Notes: generated from the sequence alone by a model not told the origin. DNA of 64,000 bases from Curtobacterium sp. VKM Ac-1393 (GCF_015350995.1 NZ_JADKRW010000002.1:372001-436000), one strand, 5' to 3'; counted from the stretch's first letter, positions 1 to 9,469 are shown. Made by a program: numbers and translations.

Positions 1-87
1 GTCACCGTCCCCGGAGACGAGGTGGGTGTCGCTGAGGTGGAGGAGGAAGTGGTTCGGCCTGGGGTGTTCGGCCGTCCGGCTGTCCAT
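1..87 (-). CDS. Metallophosphoesterase, N-terminal fragment (cut by window edge)
   Basis: The 29 visible codons from the ATG at 87 end in HFLLHLSDTHLVSGDGD. The D-T-H in LSDTHL is the first metal-binding motif (D-x-H) of calcineurin-type phosphoesterases, and this form is typical of CpdA/Icc-like cyclic-nucleotide phosphodiesterases. Everything after the first motif lies outside the window, so substrate cannot be judged. No strong ribosome site precedes the ATG. The gene reads away from the qcr operon and is separated from it by a terminator hairpin at 203-239. The family call rests on one motif only. Confidence 0.6.
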   Translation of the reverse strand, partial: MDSRTAEHPRPNHFLLHLSDTHLVSGDGD

Positions 88-202
88 CGGGGTCTCATTC
101 CGTTGGCGGATGCGTGGTGCAACACGTTGCCACACCGTCCTGGACGAGTCCAGCACGTGTCGGTGAACCAGCCGTGAACTGGGGGCGGCGTGTCGGGGGC
201 GG

Positions 203-239
203 CAGAAAGCCCCCGCCACTTCGTGACGGGGGCTTTCTG
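203..239 (-). terminator. Terminator hairpin after qcrB
   Basis: A perfect 13-bp stem (CAGAAAGCCCCCG at 203-215 with its complement at 227-239) encloses an 11-nt loop just beyond the qcrB stop. The stem is G+C-rich with an A-rich foot, so it could terminate in both directions. Confidence 0.8.
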
Positions 240-244
240 GACTG

Positions 245-1933
245 CTAGTGCTTATTCTCGACCTGCGGGGCCTGGTGGCTGCCCTCGAGGTCCGGGCCGT
301 GGTGGGCGGCGTGCGCTGCCTCGAGCTCGGCCTTCGAGACCGGCTCGATCCGGTCTTCGAAGAAGAAGCGGGAGACGCTCGCACGGGCCTTCTGCACGAC
401 CGTGATCTGCCCCTTGGCGTTCGGGCGGATCATGAGCGGCTTGTACTCGTTGAACTGCAGGAGCTTCCAACGCTCGTACTCGTCGAGCTGCTCGTGCACC
501 TCGATGTACTCACCGTGGGGGAGTCGGACGATGCGACCGGACTCGTAGCCGTGCAGGACGATCTCGCGGTCCTTCTTCTGGAGTGCGAGGCACACGCGCT
601 TCGTGATCCAGAAGGCGACGAACGGGCCGAGGACCGTCGTGGCCTGGATCACGTGGATCACGTGTTCGATCGACACCAGGAAGTGGGTCGCGATGATGTC
701 CGACGACGCCGCAGCCCAGAGGCTGGCGTACAGCGTGATGCCGGCAGCACCGATCGCCGTGCGGGTCGGGGCGTTGCGCGGGCGGTCCAGGATGTGGTGC
801 TCGCGCTTGTCGCCGGTGACCCAGGACTCGATGAACGGGTACAGCAGGATCGCGAGGATGAGCAGTACCAGGACCGCGATCGGCGCCAGGATGTTGAACG
901 ACACCGTGTAGCCGAACCACACGACCTCCCAGTGCGGCGGGACCAGTCGGAGCGCGCCGTCGGCGAAGCCGATGTACCAGTCGGGCTGGGTACCGGCAGA
1001 GACCGGCGAGGGGTCGTACGGCCCGTAGTTCCAGATCGGGTTGATCGTGAACATCGAGGCGATGAGGGCGATGATGCCCGCGACGATGAAGAAGAACCCG
1101 CCGGCCTTGGCGGCGAACGCCGGCAGGATCGGGACGCCGACGACGTTCTCGTTGGTCTTGCCCGGTCCGGCGAACTGCGTGTGCTTGTTGATCACGACGA
1201 GCACGAGGTGGACACCGAGCACCGCGACGAGGATCGCCGGCAGCAGCAGGATGTGCAGCGTGTACAGGCGGCCGACGATGTCGGTACCCGGGAACTCGCC
1301 ACCGAAGAGCAGGTAGGCGATCCAGACGCCGATCACCGGCACGCCCTCGATCATGCCGACGATGATCCGCAGACCGTTTCCGGAGAGCAGGTCGTCGGGG
1401 AGCGAGTACCCGGTGAAGCCCTCACCCATGGCGAGGACCCACAGCAGGAAGCCGAAGACCCAGTTGAGCTCACGCGGCTTGCGGAAGGCACCGGTGAAGA
1501 ACACGCGGGCCATGTGCAGCATGATCGACGCCACGAACAGCAGGGCAGCCCAGTGGTGGACCTGGCGGACGAAGAGCCCACCGCGGATGTCGAACGAGAT
1601 GTCCAGCGTGGACTGCAGCGCCGTCGACATCTCGACTCCCTTGAGCGGGACGTACGAGCCGTTGTAGACGACCTCGGCCATGGAGGCCTGGAAGAAGAAC
1701 GTCAGGAACGTGCCGGAGAGCAGGACGACGACGAAGCTGTACAGCGCCACCTCGCCGAGCATGAAGCTCCAGTGGTCCGGGAAGATCTTCCGGCCGACTT
1801 CCTTGACGAGCCCCGAGATGCTGGTGCGCTCGTCGATGTAGTTGGCGACCCCGCCGATGATGCGGGATCCGCGCTCCGGAGCCGGCTTGTTCGCCGTGCT
1901 GCTCGGTGCGGTGGTGGTGGGGGTGCTGGTCAT
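245..1933 (-). CDS. qcrB: Cytochrome bc1 complex cytochrome b subunit
   Basis: Membrane cytochrome b of the menaquinol:cytochrome c oxidoreductase. It carries two b hemes and the quinol sites and feeds electrons to cytochrome aa3 oxidase in the actinobacterial III-IV supercomplex. The 562-residue protein has about eight or nine membrane segments between residues 60 and 440. Heme-ligand histidines are in VRQVHHW (near 126) and MLHMAR (140) on one side and TLHILL (227) and GVHLVL (242) on the other. PDWY (317-320) is the actinobacterial form of the Qo-site PEWY motif. The C-terminus is long, hydrophilic and His-rich, as in this phylum. The start ATG shares one base with the qcrA stop (TGATG), so the two are translationally coupled. 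Confidence 0.97.
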   Translation of the reverse strand: MTSTPTTTAPSSTANKPAPERGSRIIGGVANYIDERTSISGLVKEVGRKIFPDHWSFMLGEVALYSFVVVLLSGTFLTFFFQASMAEVVYNGSYVPLKGVEMSTALQSTLDISFDIRGGLFVRQVHHWAALLFVASIMLHMARVFFTGAFRKPRELNWVFGFLLWVLAMGEGFTGYSLPDDLLSGNGLRIIVGMIEGVPVIGVWIAYLLFGGEFPGTDIVGRLYTLHILLLPAILVAVLGVHLVLVVINKHTQFAGPGKTNENVVGVPILPAFAAKAGGFFFIVAGIIALIASMFTINPIWNYGPYDPSPVSAGTQPDWYIGFADGALRLVPPHWEVVWFGYTVSFNILAPIAVLVLLILAILLYPFIESWVTGDKREHHILDRPRNAPTRTAIGAAGITLYASLWAAASSDIIATHFLVSIEHVIHVIQATTVLGPFVAFWITKRVCLALQKKDREIVLHGYESGRIVRLPHGEYIEVHEQLDEYERWKLLQFNEYKPLMIRPNAKGQITVVQKARASVSRFFFEDRIEPVSKAELEAAHAAHHGPDLEGSHQAPQVENKH

Positions 1934-2997
1934 CAGCGTTCACGCTCCCAGAAGGACGGTCCGACCGGCTCGTGGAAGTCGCTCTGGGCAACCAGGTAGC
2001 CGTCGTCGTCGATCGCGATCGGAAGTTGGGGGAGGGGGCGTGCGGCCGGACCGAAGATGACCTCGCAGTTGTTCGAGACATCGAAGGTGGACTGGTGGCA
2101 CGGGCACAGCAGGTGGTGCGTCTGCTGCTCGTAGAGCGCGACCGGGCATCCGACGTGGGTGCAGATCTTGGAGTAGGCGACGATGCCGTCGTAGCCCCAG
2201 TTCTCGTGGCCCTTGGACGGGTTGAGGTCCTTCGGGTCGAGACGCATGAGGAGGACGGAGGCCTTGGCCTTCTCTTCCAGCATGTGCTCGGAGTCGAGCA
2301 TCCCGTCGGGGATGACGTGGAAGACCGAGCCGATGGTGACGTCCGACGCCTTGATCGGCAGACCCGTCGGGTCCTTCGTCAGACGCAGGCCCTGCTTCCA
2401 GAAGGTGTGGCGCAGGAGCTCGTTCGGGTCTTCCGCCGGGGCGAGGTCGCGGACCAGGACGATGCCCGGCAGCGGGAAGGCGGCCAGGGCGCCGATCATC
2501 GAGTTGCGGATCAGCTTGCGACGGCTGAAACCGGACTCCTTGTCGGCGAGCTGGAATGCCTCGACCGCCTTGGCGCGGGTCGCGTCGGTGCCGCGGGTGC
2601 CGTGGCGGAGCTCGGTGATCTCGCGGTCGACGACGAGCGACTTCGACCAGTAGACGGCGCCGAGGCCCAACGCGATGAGTGCGAGGGCGATCGACAGGCC
2701 GAGGAAGAGGTTCGCGGTGCGGACCGTACCGAAGTCGTTCGAGTCGATCGGGAACGCGACGTAGGCCGCGATCGAGAGGACGCTGCCGACGATCGAGAGG
2801 TAGAAGAACGTGGCGACCTGGCGCTCGGCCAGACGCTGCTTCTTCGGGTCGACGTCGGTGCGGCGCGCGCGGTGCGGCGGCTCACCCGGGTTCTCGAACG
2901 GGTCGCTGGGCAGCACCGCGATCCCGGGGGAGCTGGTCGTGCCGTGCTTCTCGACAGCCGAGGACGAGTTCAGCGTCTCGTCGTCGTGCTCTGCCAT
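1933..2997 (-). CDS. qcrA: Cytochrome bc1 complex Rieske iron-sulfur subunit
   Basis: 2Fe-2S subunit that takes electrons from quinol at the Qo site and passes them to QcrC. With this start the protein has 354 residues. Three membrane segments near 61-80, 95-116 and 166-184 are typical of actinobacterial Rieske proteins, which have three instead of one. The cluster ligands are CTHVGC (279-284) and CPCH (298-301). A GTG nine codons upstream (3024) is possible, but the ATG at 2997 has GAAGGG six bases before it and is preferred. It lies between qcrC and qcrB in the operon. Confidence 0.96.
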   Translation of the reverse strand: MAEHDDETLNSSSAVEKHGTTSSPGIAVLPSDPFENPGEPPHRARRTDVDPKKQRLAERQVATFFYLSIVGSVLSIAAYVAFPIDSNDFGTVRTANLFLGLSIALALIALGLGAVYWSKSLVVDREITELRHGTRGTDATRAKAVEAFQLADKESGFSRRKLIRNSMIGALAAFPLPGIVLVRDLAPAEDPNELLRHTFWKQGLRLTKDPTGLPIKASDVTIGSVFHVIPDGMLDSEHMLEEKAKASVLLMRLDPKDLNPSKGHENWGYDGIVAYSKICTHVGCPVALYEQQTHHLLCPCHQSTFDVSNNCEVIFGPAARPLPQLPIAIDDDGYLVAQSDFHEPVGPSFWERER

Positions 2998-3030
2998 GGT
3001 GTTCCCTTCAGTGTCGTTCGACACGGACGA

Positions 3031-3840
3031 TCAGTTGGACTTCGCGGTCAGCCAGACGGTCATCGCGACGACCGCGCCGAGTCCGAAGATCCAGATGAAC
3101 AGACCCTCGGCCACCGGGCCCAGGGAGCCGAGCGCGAACCCGCCGGGCGACTTGTTGTCCTGCACGTACTTGAGGTACGTGATGATGTCGGCCTTCTGAT
3201 CCGGCGTCAGGTTCAGGTCGTTGAAGACCGGCATGTTCTGCGGGCCGGTCTGCATCGCCTCGTAGATGTGCTTGCCGGAGACCGTGGACAGGTTCGGTGC
3301 GTACTTGCCCTCGGTCAGGGCACCGCCGGCGCCGGCCACGTTGTGGCACATGGCGCAGTTGATGCGGAAGAGCTCGGCACCTTCTGCCGCGTCGCCGTCT
3401 GCACCGTTGGTGAGCTCGGTCGACGGGACCGCGGGGCCGGGGCCCAGCGAGGCGACGTACTCGGCGAGGGCGTCGACCTGCTCGTCCGTGAACTGCGCGG
3501 GCTTCTCTTCGGCCTGCGGGCCCTGAGCGGCCATCGGCATGCGGCCGGTGCCGACCTGGAAGTCGACCGACGCGGCGCCGACACCGATGAGGGACGGACC
3601 CTCGCTGGTGCCCTGGGCGGAGAGGCCGTGGCAGGTGGCGCAGTTCGAGGCGAAGAGCTTCTGGCCCTCGTTCACCTTGGACTGGCTCGTCGCTGCGACG
3701 GTGCTCGTGCTGTCGTCCGCGTTCGCCGTGGAGCTGAACAGCGCGTACGCACCGCCGGTGGTCATGAGACCCACGACGATGAGCGAGACGGTCGCCATCG
3801 GAGAGCGGCGGCCCTTCTTGGACTTGGTTCTGTTGAACAT
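3031..3840 (-). CDS. qcrC: Cytochrome bc1 complex diheme cytochrome c subunit
   Basis: Diheme c-type cytochrome that replaces separate cytochromes c1 and c in actinobacteria and wires the bc1 complex straight to cytochrome oxidase. The 269-residue protein has an N-terminal membrane anchor (about 16-37), heme motifs CATCH (67-71) and CAMCH (162-166), candidate Met ligands in RMPM and NMPVF, and a C-terminal membrane helix near 240-262. Its stop is a few bases before qcrA, and ctaE ends 21 bases upstream, so the four genes form one minus-strand operon. Confidence 0.96.
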   Translation of the reverse strand: MFNRTKSKKGRRSPMATVSLIVVGLMTTGGAYALFSSTANADDSTSTVAATSQSKVNEGQKLFASNCATCHGLSAQGTSEGPSLIGVGAASVDFQVGTGRMPMAAQGPQAEEKPAQFTDEQVDALAEYVASLGPGPAVPSTELTNGADGDAAEGAELFRINCAMCHNVAGAGGALTEGKYAPNLSTVSGKHIYEAMQTGPQNMPVFNDLNLTPDQKADIITYLKYVQDNKSPGGFALGSLGPVAEGLFIWIFGLGAVVAMTVWLTAKSN

Positions 3841-3861
3841 GTGCTGGGGGGTGTCCAGTTC

Positions 3862-4500
3862 CTACTTGAGAAGGTAGATGACGGCGAAGAGGAAGATCCA
3901 CACGACGTCGACGAAGTGCCAGTAGTACGACACGACGATGGCGGTGGTCGCTTCCTTGTGACCGAAGTTCTTCGCGGCGAAGCCACGGCCGAGCGTCAGC
4001 AGGAAGGCGATGAGGCCGCCCGTGACGTGCAGACCGTGGAACCCGGTCGTCATGTAGAACGCCGAGCCGTAGGCACTCGAGGAGAGCGTGACGCCCTCGT
4101 GCCAGAGGTTGGCGTACTCGAAGATCTGGCCGCAGACGAAGATCGCGCCCATGGCGTAGGTGACGAAGAACCACTCCGTCATGCCCCAGTGGCGCGGGTT
4201 CCAGCTCGTGCGGTGCACCTGGAAGCGCTCGGCCGCGAACACCGCGAACTGGCAGGCGAAGCTGGACAGCACCAGGATGATCGTGTTCACCGAGGCGAAC
4301 GGCACCTCGAGCTTGGAGGTTTCGGCCGCCCACAGCTCGGGGGACGTGCTGCGCAGCGTGAAGTAGATCGCGAACAGGCCGGCGAAGAACATGACCTCGC
4401 TGCCCAGCCACACGATCGTCCCCACGGCAACGGCGTTCGGCCTGTTCAGGGCCGGACCGCTGGCGGATCGGGAGAGAGAGGTGCTAGTCACGTCCTCCAT
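3862..4500 (-). CDS. ctaE: Cytochrome c oxidase subunit III
   Basis: Subunit III of the aa3-type terminal oxidase in the cytoplasmic membrane. The 212-residue protein has five predicted membrane segments beginning at [20 protein letters not shown]. Conserved EVMFF and the later FHGLHV stretch (as in [11 protein letters not shown]) are subunit III hallmarks. It is the first gene of ctaE-qcrCAB and diverges from trpD, an arrangement shared with mycobacteria. The ATG at 4500 is used because no better-placed start follows; GGAGG inside the first codons lies too close to the next GTG. Confidence 0.95.
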   Translation of the reverse strand: MEDVTSTSLSRSASGPALNRPNAVAVGTIVWLGSEVMFFAGLFAIYFTLRSTSPELWAAETSKLEVPFASVNTIILVLSSFACQFAVFAAERFQVHRTSWNPRHWGMTEWFFVTYAMGAIFVCGQIFEYANLWHEGVTLSSSAYGSAFYMTTGFHGLHVTGGLIAFLLTLGRGFAAKNFGHKEATTAIVVSYYWHFVDVVWIFLFAVIYLLK

Positions 4501-4558
4501 TATGGCCGAAACCCCCGACAGTGTTTTCGCAGGAGACTGGCGGGTCTCTCGAATTCAG

Positions 4559-4564
4559 TACGAT
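4559..4564 (+). promoter_or_regulatory. Possible -10 box for a leaderless trpD mRNA
   Basis: TACGAT ends six bases before the trpD ATG, which would put transcription start at or next to the start codon. No clear Shine-Dalgarno sequence precedes that ATG, which fits leaderless translation. The -35 region is poor, so this is a weak prediction. Confidence 0.4.
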
Positions 4565-4570
4565 CGGGCC

Positions 4571-5623
4571 ATGCCTGACGCACTCTCTTGGCCTGCAGTG
4601 ATCAGCGCGCTCATGGCGCGCGAGGACCTGACGATCAGGCAATCCACATGGGCCATGGAGGAGATCGTGCACGGGCGCGCCACCCAGGCCCAGATCGCCG
4701 CGTTCGCCGTCACCCTCCGCGCGAAGGGCGAGACGGTCGACGAGGTCGTCGGGTTCCGCGACGCGATCCTCGACGCCGCAGTTCCACTGGACGTCGACCC
4801 GATGGCCCTCGACATCGTGGGGACCGGCGGCGACGTCGTCGGTACCGTGAACGTCTCGACGATGGCGGCGATCGTGATCGCGGCCGCCGGTGTCCCCGTG
4901 GTGAAGCACGGCAACAAGGCCAGCTCGTCGAAGTCCGGTTCGAGCGACGTGCTCGCCGCACTGGGCCTCGATCTCACGATGGACGCCGCGCGTGTCGCGG
5001 ACACGTTCCGGCGTGTCGGACTGACCTTCGCGTTCGCCAACGCGTTCCACCCGGGCTTCGCCCACGCGGGTCCGGTCCGCCGCGAGATCGGCGTGCCGAC
5101 GGTGTTCAACTTCCTCGGGCCGCTCGTCAACCCCGCACGGTGCGAGGCCAACGCCGTCGGGGTGGCCCAGCTCGAGCTCGTGCCGATCATCACGGGCGTG
5201 TTCCAGACCCGCGGGGCGACCGCCCTGGTGTTCCGCGGCGACGACGGACTCGACGAGCTCACGACCACCGGGCACAGCCACATCTGGGAAGTCACCGGTG
5301 GGCGCATCATCGAGCACGACCTGGAGCCGCGCGACCTCGGCATCGCCCGCGCCCGCACCGAGGACCTGCTCGGCGGCGACCCCGAACACAACGCCGCGGT
5401 CGTGCACCGCGTGCTGGCGGGGGAGACCGGCCCGGTCCGCGACATCGTGCTGCTGAACGCTGCCGCCGGCCTGGTGTCCTTCCGGCTCGCGCAGGACCCG
5501 GCCGAGTCCGACCGTCCGATCCTGCAGCGCTTCCGCGAGCAGCTCGCGGTCGCCGCAGAGGCGATCGACTCCGGCGCCGGCGCCCGCAAGCTCGCGGACT
5601 GGGTCGGCGTCGCTCCCGAGTGA
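4571..5623 (+). CDS. trpD: Anthranilate phosphoribosyltransferase
   Basis: Transfers phosphoribosyl from PRPP to anthranilate in tryptophan synthesis. The 350-residue protein has the expected length. It shows the GTGGD motif (in DIVGTGGDVVGTVNVST), KHGNKASSSKSGSSDVL for PRPP/Mg binding, and HPGFAHAGPVRREIG for anthranilate binding. The reading frame is open further upstream, but the ATG at 4571 gives the family N-terminus (MPDALSWPAVI) and avoids overlap with ctaE. It stands alone, away from other trp genes, divergent from ctaE as is common in actinobacteria. Confidence 0.95.
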   Translation: MPDALSWPAVISALMAREDLTIRQSTWAMEEIVHGRATQAQIAAFAVTLRAKGETVDEVVGFRDAILDAAVPLDVDPMALDIVGTGGDVVGTVNVSTMAAIVIAAAGVPVVKHGNKASSSKSGSSDVLAALGLDLTMDAARVADTFRRVGLTFAFANAFHPGFAHAGPVRREIGVPTVFNFLGPLVNPARCEANAVGVAQLELVPIITGVFQTRGATALVFRGDDGLDELTTTGHSHIWEVTGGRIIEHDLEPRDLGIARARTEDLLGGDPEHNAAVVHRVLAGETGPVRDIVLLNAAAGLVSFRLAQDPAESDRPILQRFREQLAVAAEAIDSGAGARKLADWVGVAPE

Positions 5624-5657
5624 CCGACCTCGCGTCGAGCAGACGCCGTCGTGTCGT

Positions 5658-5687
5658 CGAGACGCCTCCGAATTCGAAGGCGTCTCG
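5658..5687 (+). terminator. Hairpin after trpD
   Basis: CGAGACGCCT (5658-5667) pairs perfectly with 5678-5687, and the loop contains CGAATTCG, itself self-complementary. It lies 35 bases after the trpD stop. No T-run follows, so termination is inferred from position and stem strength. Confidence 0.6.
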
Positions 5688-5747
5688 CGCGCCCCGGGGC
5701 GCGGTGCGATGACGACGGCGTGTTGCGTGGAAGGGCGGTAGACGCAA

Positions 5748-5800
5748 CCGACGGGAGGCCCGGTGCCGGTTCCTGGAACCGGCACCGGGCCTCCCGTCGG
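5748..5800. repeat. CGGGAGGC palindrome A1, perfect 26-bp arms
   Basis: A 53-nt perfect inverted repeat with one central base, between convergent trpD and glpK. Each arm contains CGGGAGGC or its complement. It is the longest member of a family found about 17 times here and probably also acts as a bidirectional terminator. Confidence 0.9.
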
Positions 5801-5837
5801 TGCGTTCAGTGCACGCGGTCAGCGTGCGCCGGCGTCG

Positions 5838-7349
5838 CTACTGGACGTCCTCGTCGACCCAGTCGAAGGTCTTCGTGACGGCCTTCTTCCACAGGCGGAG
5901 CGTGCGCTCGCGCTCCGCGGCGTCGAGCTGCGGCTCCCAGCGCTTGTCCTCCTGCCAGTTGGCACGGAGCTCGTCGAGGTTGGCCCAGAAGCCCACCGCG
6001 AGACCGGCTGCGTAGGCCGCGCCGAGCGCCGTCGTCTCGGCGACGACCGGACGCACCACCGGCACGTTGAGGATGTCGGCCTGGAACTGCATGAGCTCGT
6101 TGTTGGCGGTCATGCCGCCGTCGACCTTGAGCTCGGTCAGGTCCACGCCGGAGTCGGCGTTGACGGCGTCGAGGACCTCGCGGGTCTGCAGCGCCGTCGC
6201 CTCGAGGGCCGCACGCGCGATGTGGCCCTTGTTGACGTAGCGGGTCAGACCGACGATGGCGCCACGGGCGTCCGGACGCCAGTACGGCGCGAACAGCCCC
6301 GAGAACGCCGGCACGAAGTACACGCCGCCGTTGTCCTCGACGGTCTTGGCCAGGGCCTCGACCTCCGGAGCGCTGCCGATCAGGCCGAGGTTGTCGCGGA
6401 GCCACTGGATGAGCGAACCCGTGACGGCGATCGAGCCCTCGAGGGCGTAGTGCGTCTCCTGGTCGCCGAGCTTGTAGCCGACGGTGGTGAGCAGGCCGTT
6501 CTCGGAGCGGACGATCTCGGTACCGGTGTTGAAGATGAGGAAGTTGCCGGTGCCGTAGGTGTTCTTCGACTCGCCCTGGTCGAACGCCGCCTGGCCGAAG
6601 GTCGCGGCCTGCTGGTCGCCGAGGATGCCCGCGATCGGGACCTCGCGGAGCAGGTTGGACGACTCGACGTGGCCGTAGACCTCGGACGAGCTGACGATCT
6701 CGGGGAGCATCGACTTCGGCACACCGAAGTCAGCGAGGATGTCGTCGCGCCACTGCAGCGTCTCGAGGTCCATGAAGAGCGTGCGGGACGCGTTCGTGAC
6801 GTCGGTCTTGTGGACGCCGCCGTCGACGCCACCGGTCAGGTTCCAGAGGACCCAGGTGTCGGTGGTGCCGAAGAGCAGGTCCCCGGCCTCGGCCTTCTCA
6901 CGTGCACCCTCGACGTTCTCGAGGATCCACATGATCTTGGTGCCGGCGAAGTACGTCGCCAGCGGCAGGCCGACGATGGCCTTGTAGCGGTCGGTGTCGC
7001 CGTCGGCGAGCTTGTCGACGATCGACTGCGTGCGGGTGTCCTGCCAGACGATCGCGTTGTAGATCGGCTTGCCGGTGGTCTTGTCCCAGACGACGGCGGT
7101 CTCGCGCTGGTTGGTGATGCCCACGGCGGCGACGTCGTGGCGCGTGATGTCGGCACGCGACAGTGCCTGACCGATCACCTCGCGGGTGTTGTCCCAGATC
7201 TCGGCGGGGTCGTGCTCGACCCATCCGGCGCGCGGGAAGATCTGCTCGTGCTCCTTCTGCCCGGTCGAGATGATCGAGCCGGAGTGATCGAAGACGATCG
7301 CTCGGGTGGAGGTCGTGCCCTGGTCGATGGCGACGATGTAGTCGGCCAT
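5838..7349 (-). CDS. glpK: Glycerol kinase
   Basis: Phosphorylates glycerol to glycerol-3-phosphate with ATP. The 503-residue FGGY-family protein has the full expected length. It shows the N-terminal phosphate-binding segment [23 protein letters not shown] for glycerol binding, and the C-terminal ATP site around [19 protein letters not shown]. It follows glpF on the same strand with 74 bases between them, so uptake and phosphorylation are probably co-transcribed. An AAGGAGCACC-type ribosome site precedes the ATG at 7349. Confidence 0.96.
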   Translation of the reverse strand: MADYIVAIDQGTTSTRAIVFDHSGSIISTGQKEHEQIFPRAGWVEHDPAEIWDNTREVIGQALSRADITRHDVAAVGITNQRETAVVWDKTTGKPIYNAIVWQDTRTQSIVDKLADGDTDRYKAIVGLPLATYFAGTKIMWILENVEGAREKAEAGDLLFGTTDTWVLWNLTGGVDGGVHKTDVTNASRTLFMDLETLQWRDDILADFGVPKSMLPEIVSSSEVYGHVESSNLLREVPIAGILGDQQAATFGQAAFDQGESKNTYGTGNFLIFNTGTEIVRSENGLLTTVGYKLGDQETHYALEGSIAVTGSLIQWLRDNLGLIGSAPEVEALAKTVEDNGGVYFVPAFSGLFAPYWRPDARGAIVGLTRYVNKGHIARAALEATALQTREVLDAVNADSGVDLTELKVDGGMTANNELMQFQADILNVPVVRPVVAETTALGAAYAAGLAVGFWANLDELRANWQEDKRWEPQLDAAERERTLRLWKKAVTKTFDWVDEDVQ

Positions 7350-7375
7350 TGGTGCTCCTTACGGGTGTTCGGTGC

Positions 7376-7407
7376 GGTGAGCGACTCGCGGGTGCGGGCC
7401 GCTCACC
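7376..7407 (-). other. Hairpin between glpF and glpK
   Basis: GGTGAGCG (7376-7383) pairs with CGCTCACC (7400-7407) around a 16-nt loop in the glpF-glpK gap. It could lower glpK expression relative to glpF or stabilise the glpF transcript. No T-run is present. Confidence 0.4.
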
Positions 7408-7423
7408 CCGGGGTGGGGTTGGT

Positions 7424-8149
7424 TCAGCTGACGACGGGCAGCAGGGCGTAGGACAGCCCGGCGGCGAGGGCGCCACCGATCAGCGGCCCGACGACGGGCA
7501 CCCAGGCGTAGGACCAGTCGCTCGTGCCCTTGCCCTTGATGGGCAGGAAGGCGTGCGCCAGGCGCGGGCCGAGGTCACGGGCCGGGTTGATGGCGTAACC
7601 GGTGGGGCCACCGAGGCTGACACCGATCGCGATCACGAGGAAGGCGACGGGGATCGCGCCGAGCTGCGCCGGGGTCTGGCCGTTGGTGAAGGCGATGACG
7701 ACGAACACCAGCACGAAGGTGCCGATGATCTCGGTCACGAGGTTCCAGCCGTACGACCGGATCGCGGGGCCGGTGGAGAAGACGCCGAGCTTGGCGGCGG
7801 GGTCCGGCTCTTCGTCGAAGTGCTGCTTGTAGGCGAGCCAGACGATGACGGCACCGATGACGGCTCCGATGAGCTGGGCGAGCCAGAACAGGAGCATCGC
7901 GCCGACGGTGATGTTGCCGAGGATGGCCTGGGCGAGGCTGACGGCCGGGTTGAGCTGGCCGCCGGACTTGTACGACACGGTGACGCCGGCGAAGACCGCG
8001 AAGCCCCAACCGATCGTGACCATGAGGAAGCCGGCCCCGAAGCCCTTCGACTTCGAGAGCGAGACGGCGGCGACGACACCGCCACCCAGGATGATGAGCA
8101 TCGCCGTGCCGACGAGCTCGGACAGGAACTTGACGCCGATGTCGTCCAT
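7424..8149 (-). CDS. glpF: Aquaglyceroporin / glycerol facilitator (MIP family)
   Basis: Channel for passive glycerol entry. The 241-residue protein has six membrane helices and both half-helix motifs, the first NPAVSLAQA and the second NPARDLGPRL. The Asp after the second NPA and the Gly/Arg surroundings favour a glycerol-conducting channel over a strict water channel. It is the first gene before glpK and diverges from the dihydroxyacetone kinase genes across a 318-bp regulatory gap. Confidence 0.93.
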   Translation of the reverse strand: MDDIGVKFLSELVGTAMLIILGGGVVAAVSLSKSKGFGAGFLMVTIGWGFAVFAGVTVSYKSGGQLNPAVSLAQAILGNITVGAMLLFWLAQLIGAVIGAVIVWLAYKQHFDEEPDPAAKLGVFSTGPAIRSYGWNLVTEIIGTFVLVFVVIAFTNGQTPAQLGAIPVAFLVIAIGVSLGGPTGYAINPARDLGPRLAHAFLPIKGKGTSDWSYAWVPVVGPLIGGALAAGLSYALLPVVS

Positions 8150-8278
8150 CGGTGACCTCCAGTGCGTGAGGTGGGGGTCCGGTGGTGCTGCGCCGCACTC
8201 CCCGTTGAGTGATTGAGGCCGAGCCTAGTGACGCACCCGACGACGCGGCGATGAATTCCTGAGGGAAGTGCGTGATCG

Positions 8279-8292
8279 TGCACGAACGTGCA
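8279..8292. promoter_or_regulatory. Operator-like palindrome, copy 1 (glpF/dhaK gap)
   Basis: TGCACG-AA-CGTGCA, a perfect 6-bp inverted repeat about the centre AA. The identical 14-mer recurs at 8344-8357. Their place in the divergent gap suggests sites for one glycerol/dihydroxyacetone regulator, whose gene is not in the window. Confidence 0.65.
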
Positions 8293-8343
8293 AGCGCCGT
8301 GCGCTGCGTGCGATCGAGCGACGGTGACGCGTCCCCGCCCAGC

Positions 8344-8357
8344 TGCACGAACGTGCA
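8344..8357. promoter_or_regulatory. Operator-like palindrome, copy 2 (glpF/dhaK gap)
   Basis: Second identical TGCACGAACGTGCA site, 65 bp from the first and about 35 bp before a possible dhaK -10 box (TAGATT at 8390-8395). Two sites could allow looping or independent control of both divergent promoters. Confidence 0.65.
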
Positions 8358-8467
8358 GTCCACCCGGACGGCCGCTCGCTCGTCGGATGTAGATTGGGCC
8401 GCATCCGGTCGACGACGGCGGTGTGTAGTTCGCCTCTGCTCGGCCCCCTACCCGCGGAGGCACGCGC

Positions 8468-9469
8468 ATGAAGAAGCTCATCAACGACCCGCAGGCCGTG
8501 GTCGACGAGACCGTCCGGGGCTTCGCCCGGGCACACGCCGGGCACGTCGTGCTGGTCGAGGACCCGATCCACATCCACCGCGCCGACGCTCCCGTCGCCG
8601 GCAAGGTCGGCATCGTCAGCGGAGGCGGCAGCGGACACGAGCCCCTGCACGCCGGCTTCGTCGGGTACGGCATGCTCGACGCAGCCGTCCCGGGCCCGGT
8701 GTTCACCAGTCCGACACCCGACCCGATCGTCGCGGCGACCAAGGCCGTCGACGGTGGCGCGGGTGTCCTGCACATCGTGAAGAACTACACCGGCGACGTC
8801 CTGAACTTCGAGACCGCCGCCGAGCTCGCCGAGATGGACGACATCCGCGTGGAGGCCGTCGTGGTCGACGACGACGTCGCCGTGCAGGACTCCCTCTACA
8901 CGGCCGGTCGACGAGGCGTGGCCGGCACCGTGGTCGTCGAGAAGTGCGCCGGCGCCGCTGCCGAACGGGGCGACGACCTCGACGCCGTCGCCGCGGTCGC
9001 CCGCCACGTCAACGACGTCACGCGGTCGATGGGCCTCGCCCTGGCGTCCGGCACCGTGCCCCACGCGGGTGAGCCGTCCTTCACGCTCGCCGACGACGAG
9101 GTCGAACTCGGCATCGGCATCCACGGCGAGCCGGGGCGCGAGCGCATCCCGATGGCGCCTGCCGACCAGCTCGTCGACCGCGTGCTCGAACCGATCCTCA
9201 CCGACCTCGACGCCCCGGCCGGGTCGACGCTGCTCCTGCTCGTCAACGGCATGGGCGGCACTCCGCTGTCCGAGCTGTACATCGTGTACCGACGCGCCGC
9301 CGAGGTGCTGACGGACCGCGGGTACGACGTCACGCGTAGTTTGGTGGGTGACTACGTCACGTCCCTCGAGATGCAGGGGTTCTCGCTCACCGTCACGGTG
9401 CTCGACGACGAACTCACCGCACTCTGGGACGCACCGGTGGAGACCCCGGCACTGCGCTGGGGCCGCTGA
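8468..9469 (+). CDS. dhaK: PTS-dependent dihydroxyacetone kinase, subunit DhaK
   Basis: Substrate-binding subunit that holds dihydroxyacetone as a hemiaminal on a histidine. The 333-residue protein shows [18 protein letters not shown] near 49-66 and GIGIHGEPG with the covalent His near 219. GGAGG precedes the ATG. It opens dhaKLM, divergent from glpFK, so the cell can use dihydroxyacetone alongside glycerol. Confidence 0.96.
   Translation: MKKLINDPQAVVDETVRGFARAHAGHVVLVEDPIHIHRADAPVAGKVGIVSGGGSGHEPLHAGFVGYGMLDAAVPGPVFTSPTPDPIVAATKAVDGGAGVLHIVKNYTGDVLNFETAAELAEMDDIRVEAVVVDDDVAVQDSLYTAGRRGVAGTVVVEKCAGAAAERGDDLDAVAAVARHVNDVTRSMGLALASGTVPHAGEPSFTLADDEVELGIGIHGEPGRERIPMAPADQLVDRVLEPILTDLDAPAGSTLLLLVNGMGGTPLSELYIVYRRAAEVLTDRGYDVTRSLVGDYVTSLEMQGFSLTVTVLDDELTALWDAPVETPALRWGR

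Noticed and set aside
248-4578. Very long plus-strand frames opposite qcrB, qcrA, qcrC and ctaE (up to about 890 codons)
   Set aside because: They mirror well-identified minus-strand genes, have Arg/Asp/Val-rich shadow composition and no family motifs. High G+C leaves few stops in the antisense frame.
8150-8467. Glycerol riboswitch or small RNA in the glpF/dhaK gap
   Set aside because: Beyond the two palindromes and a possible -10 box, no long conserved-looking fold was recognised.
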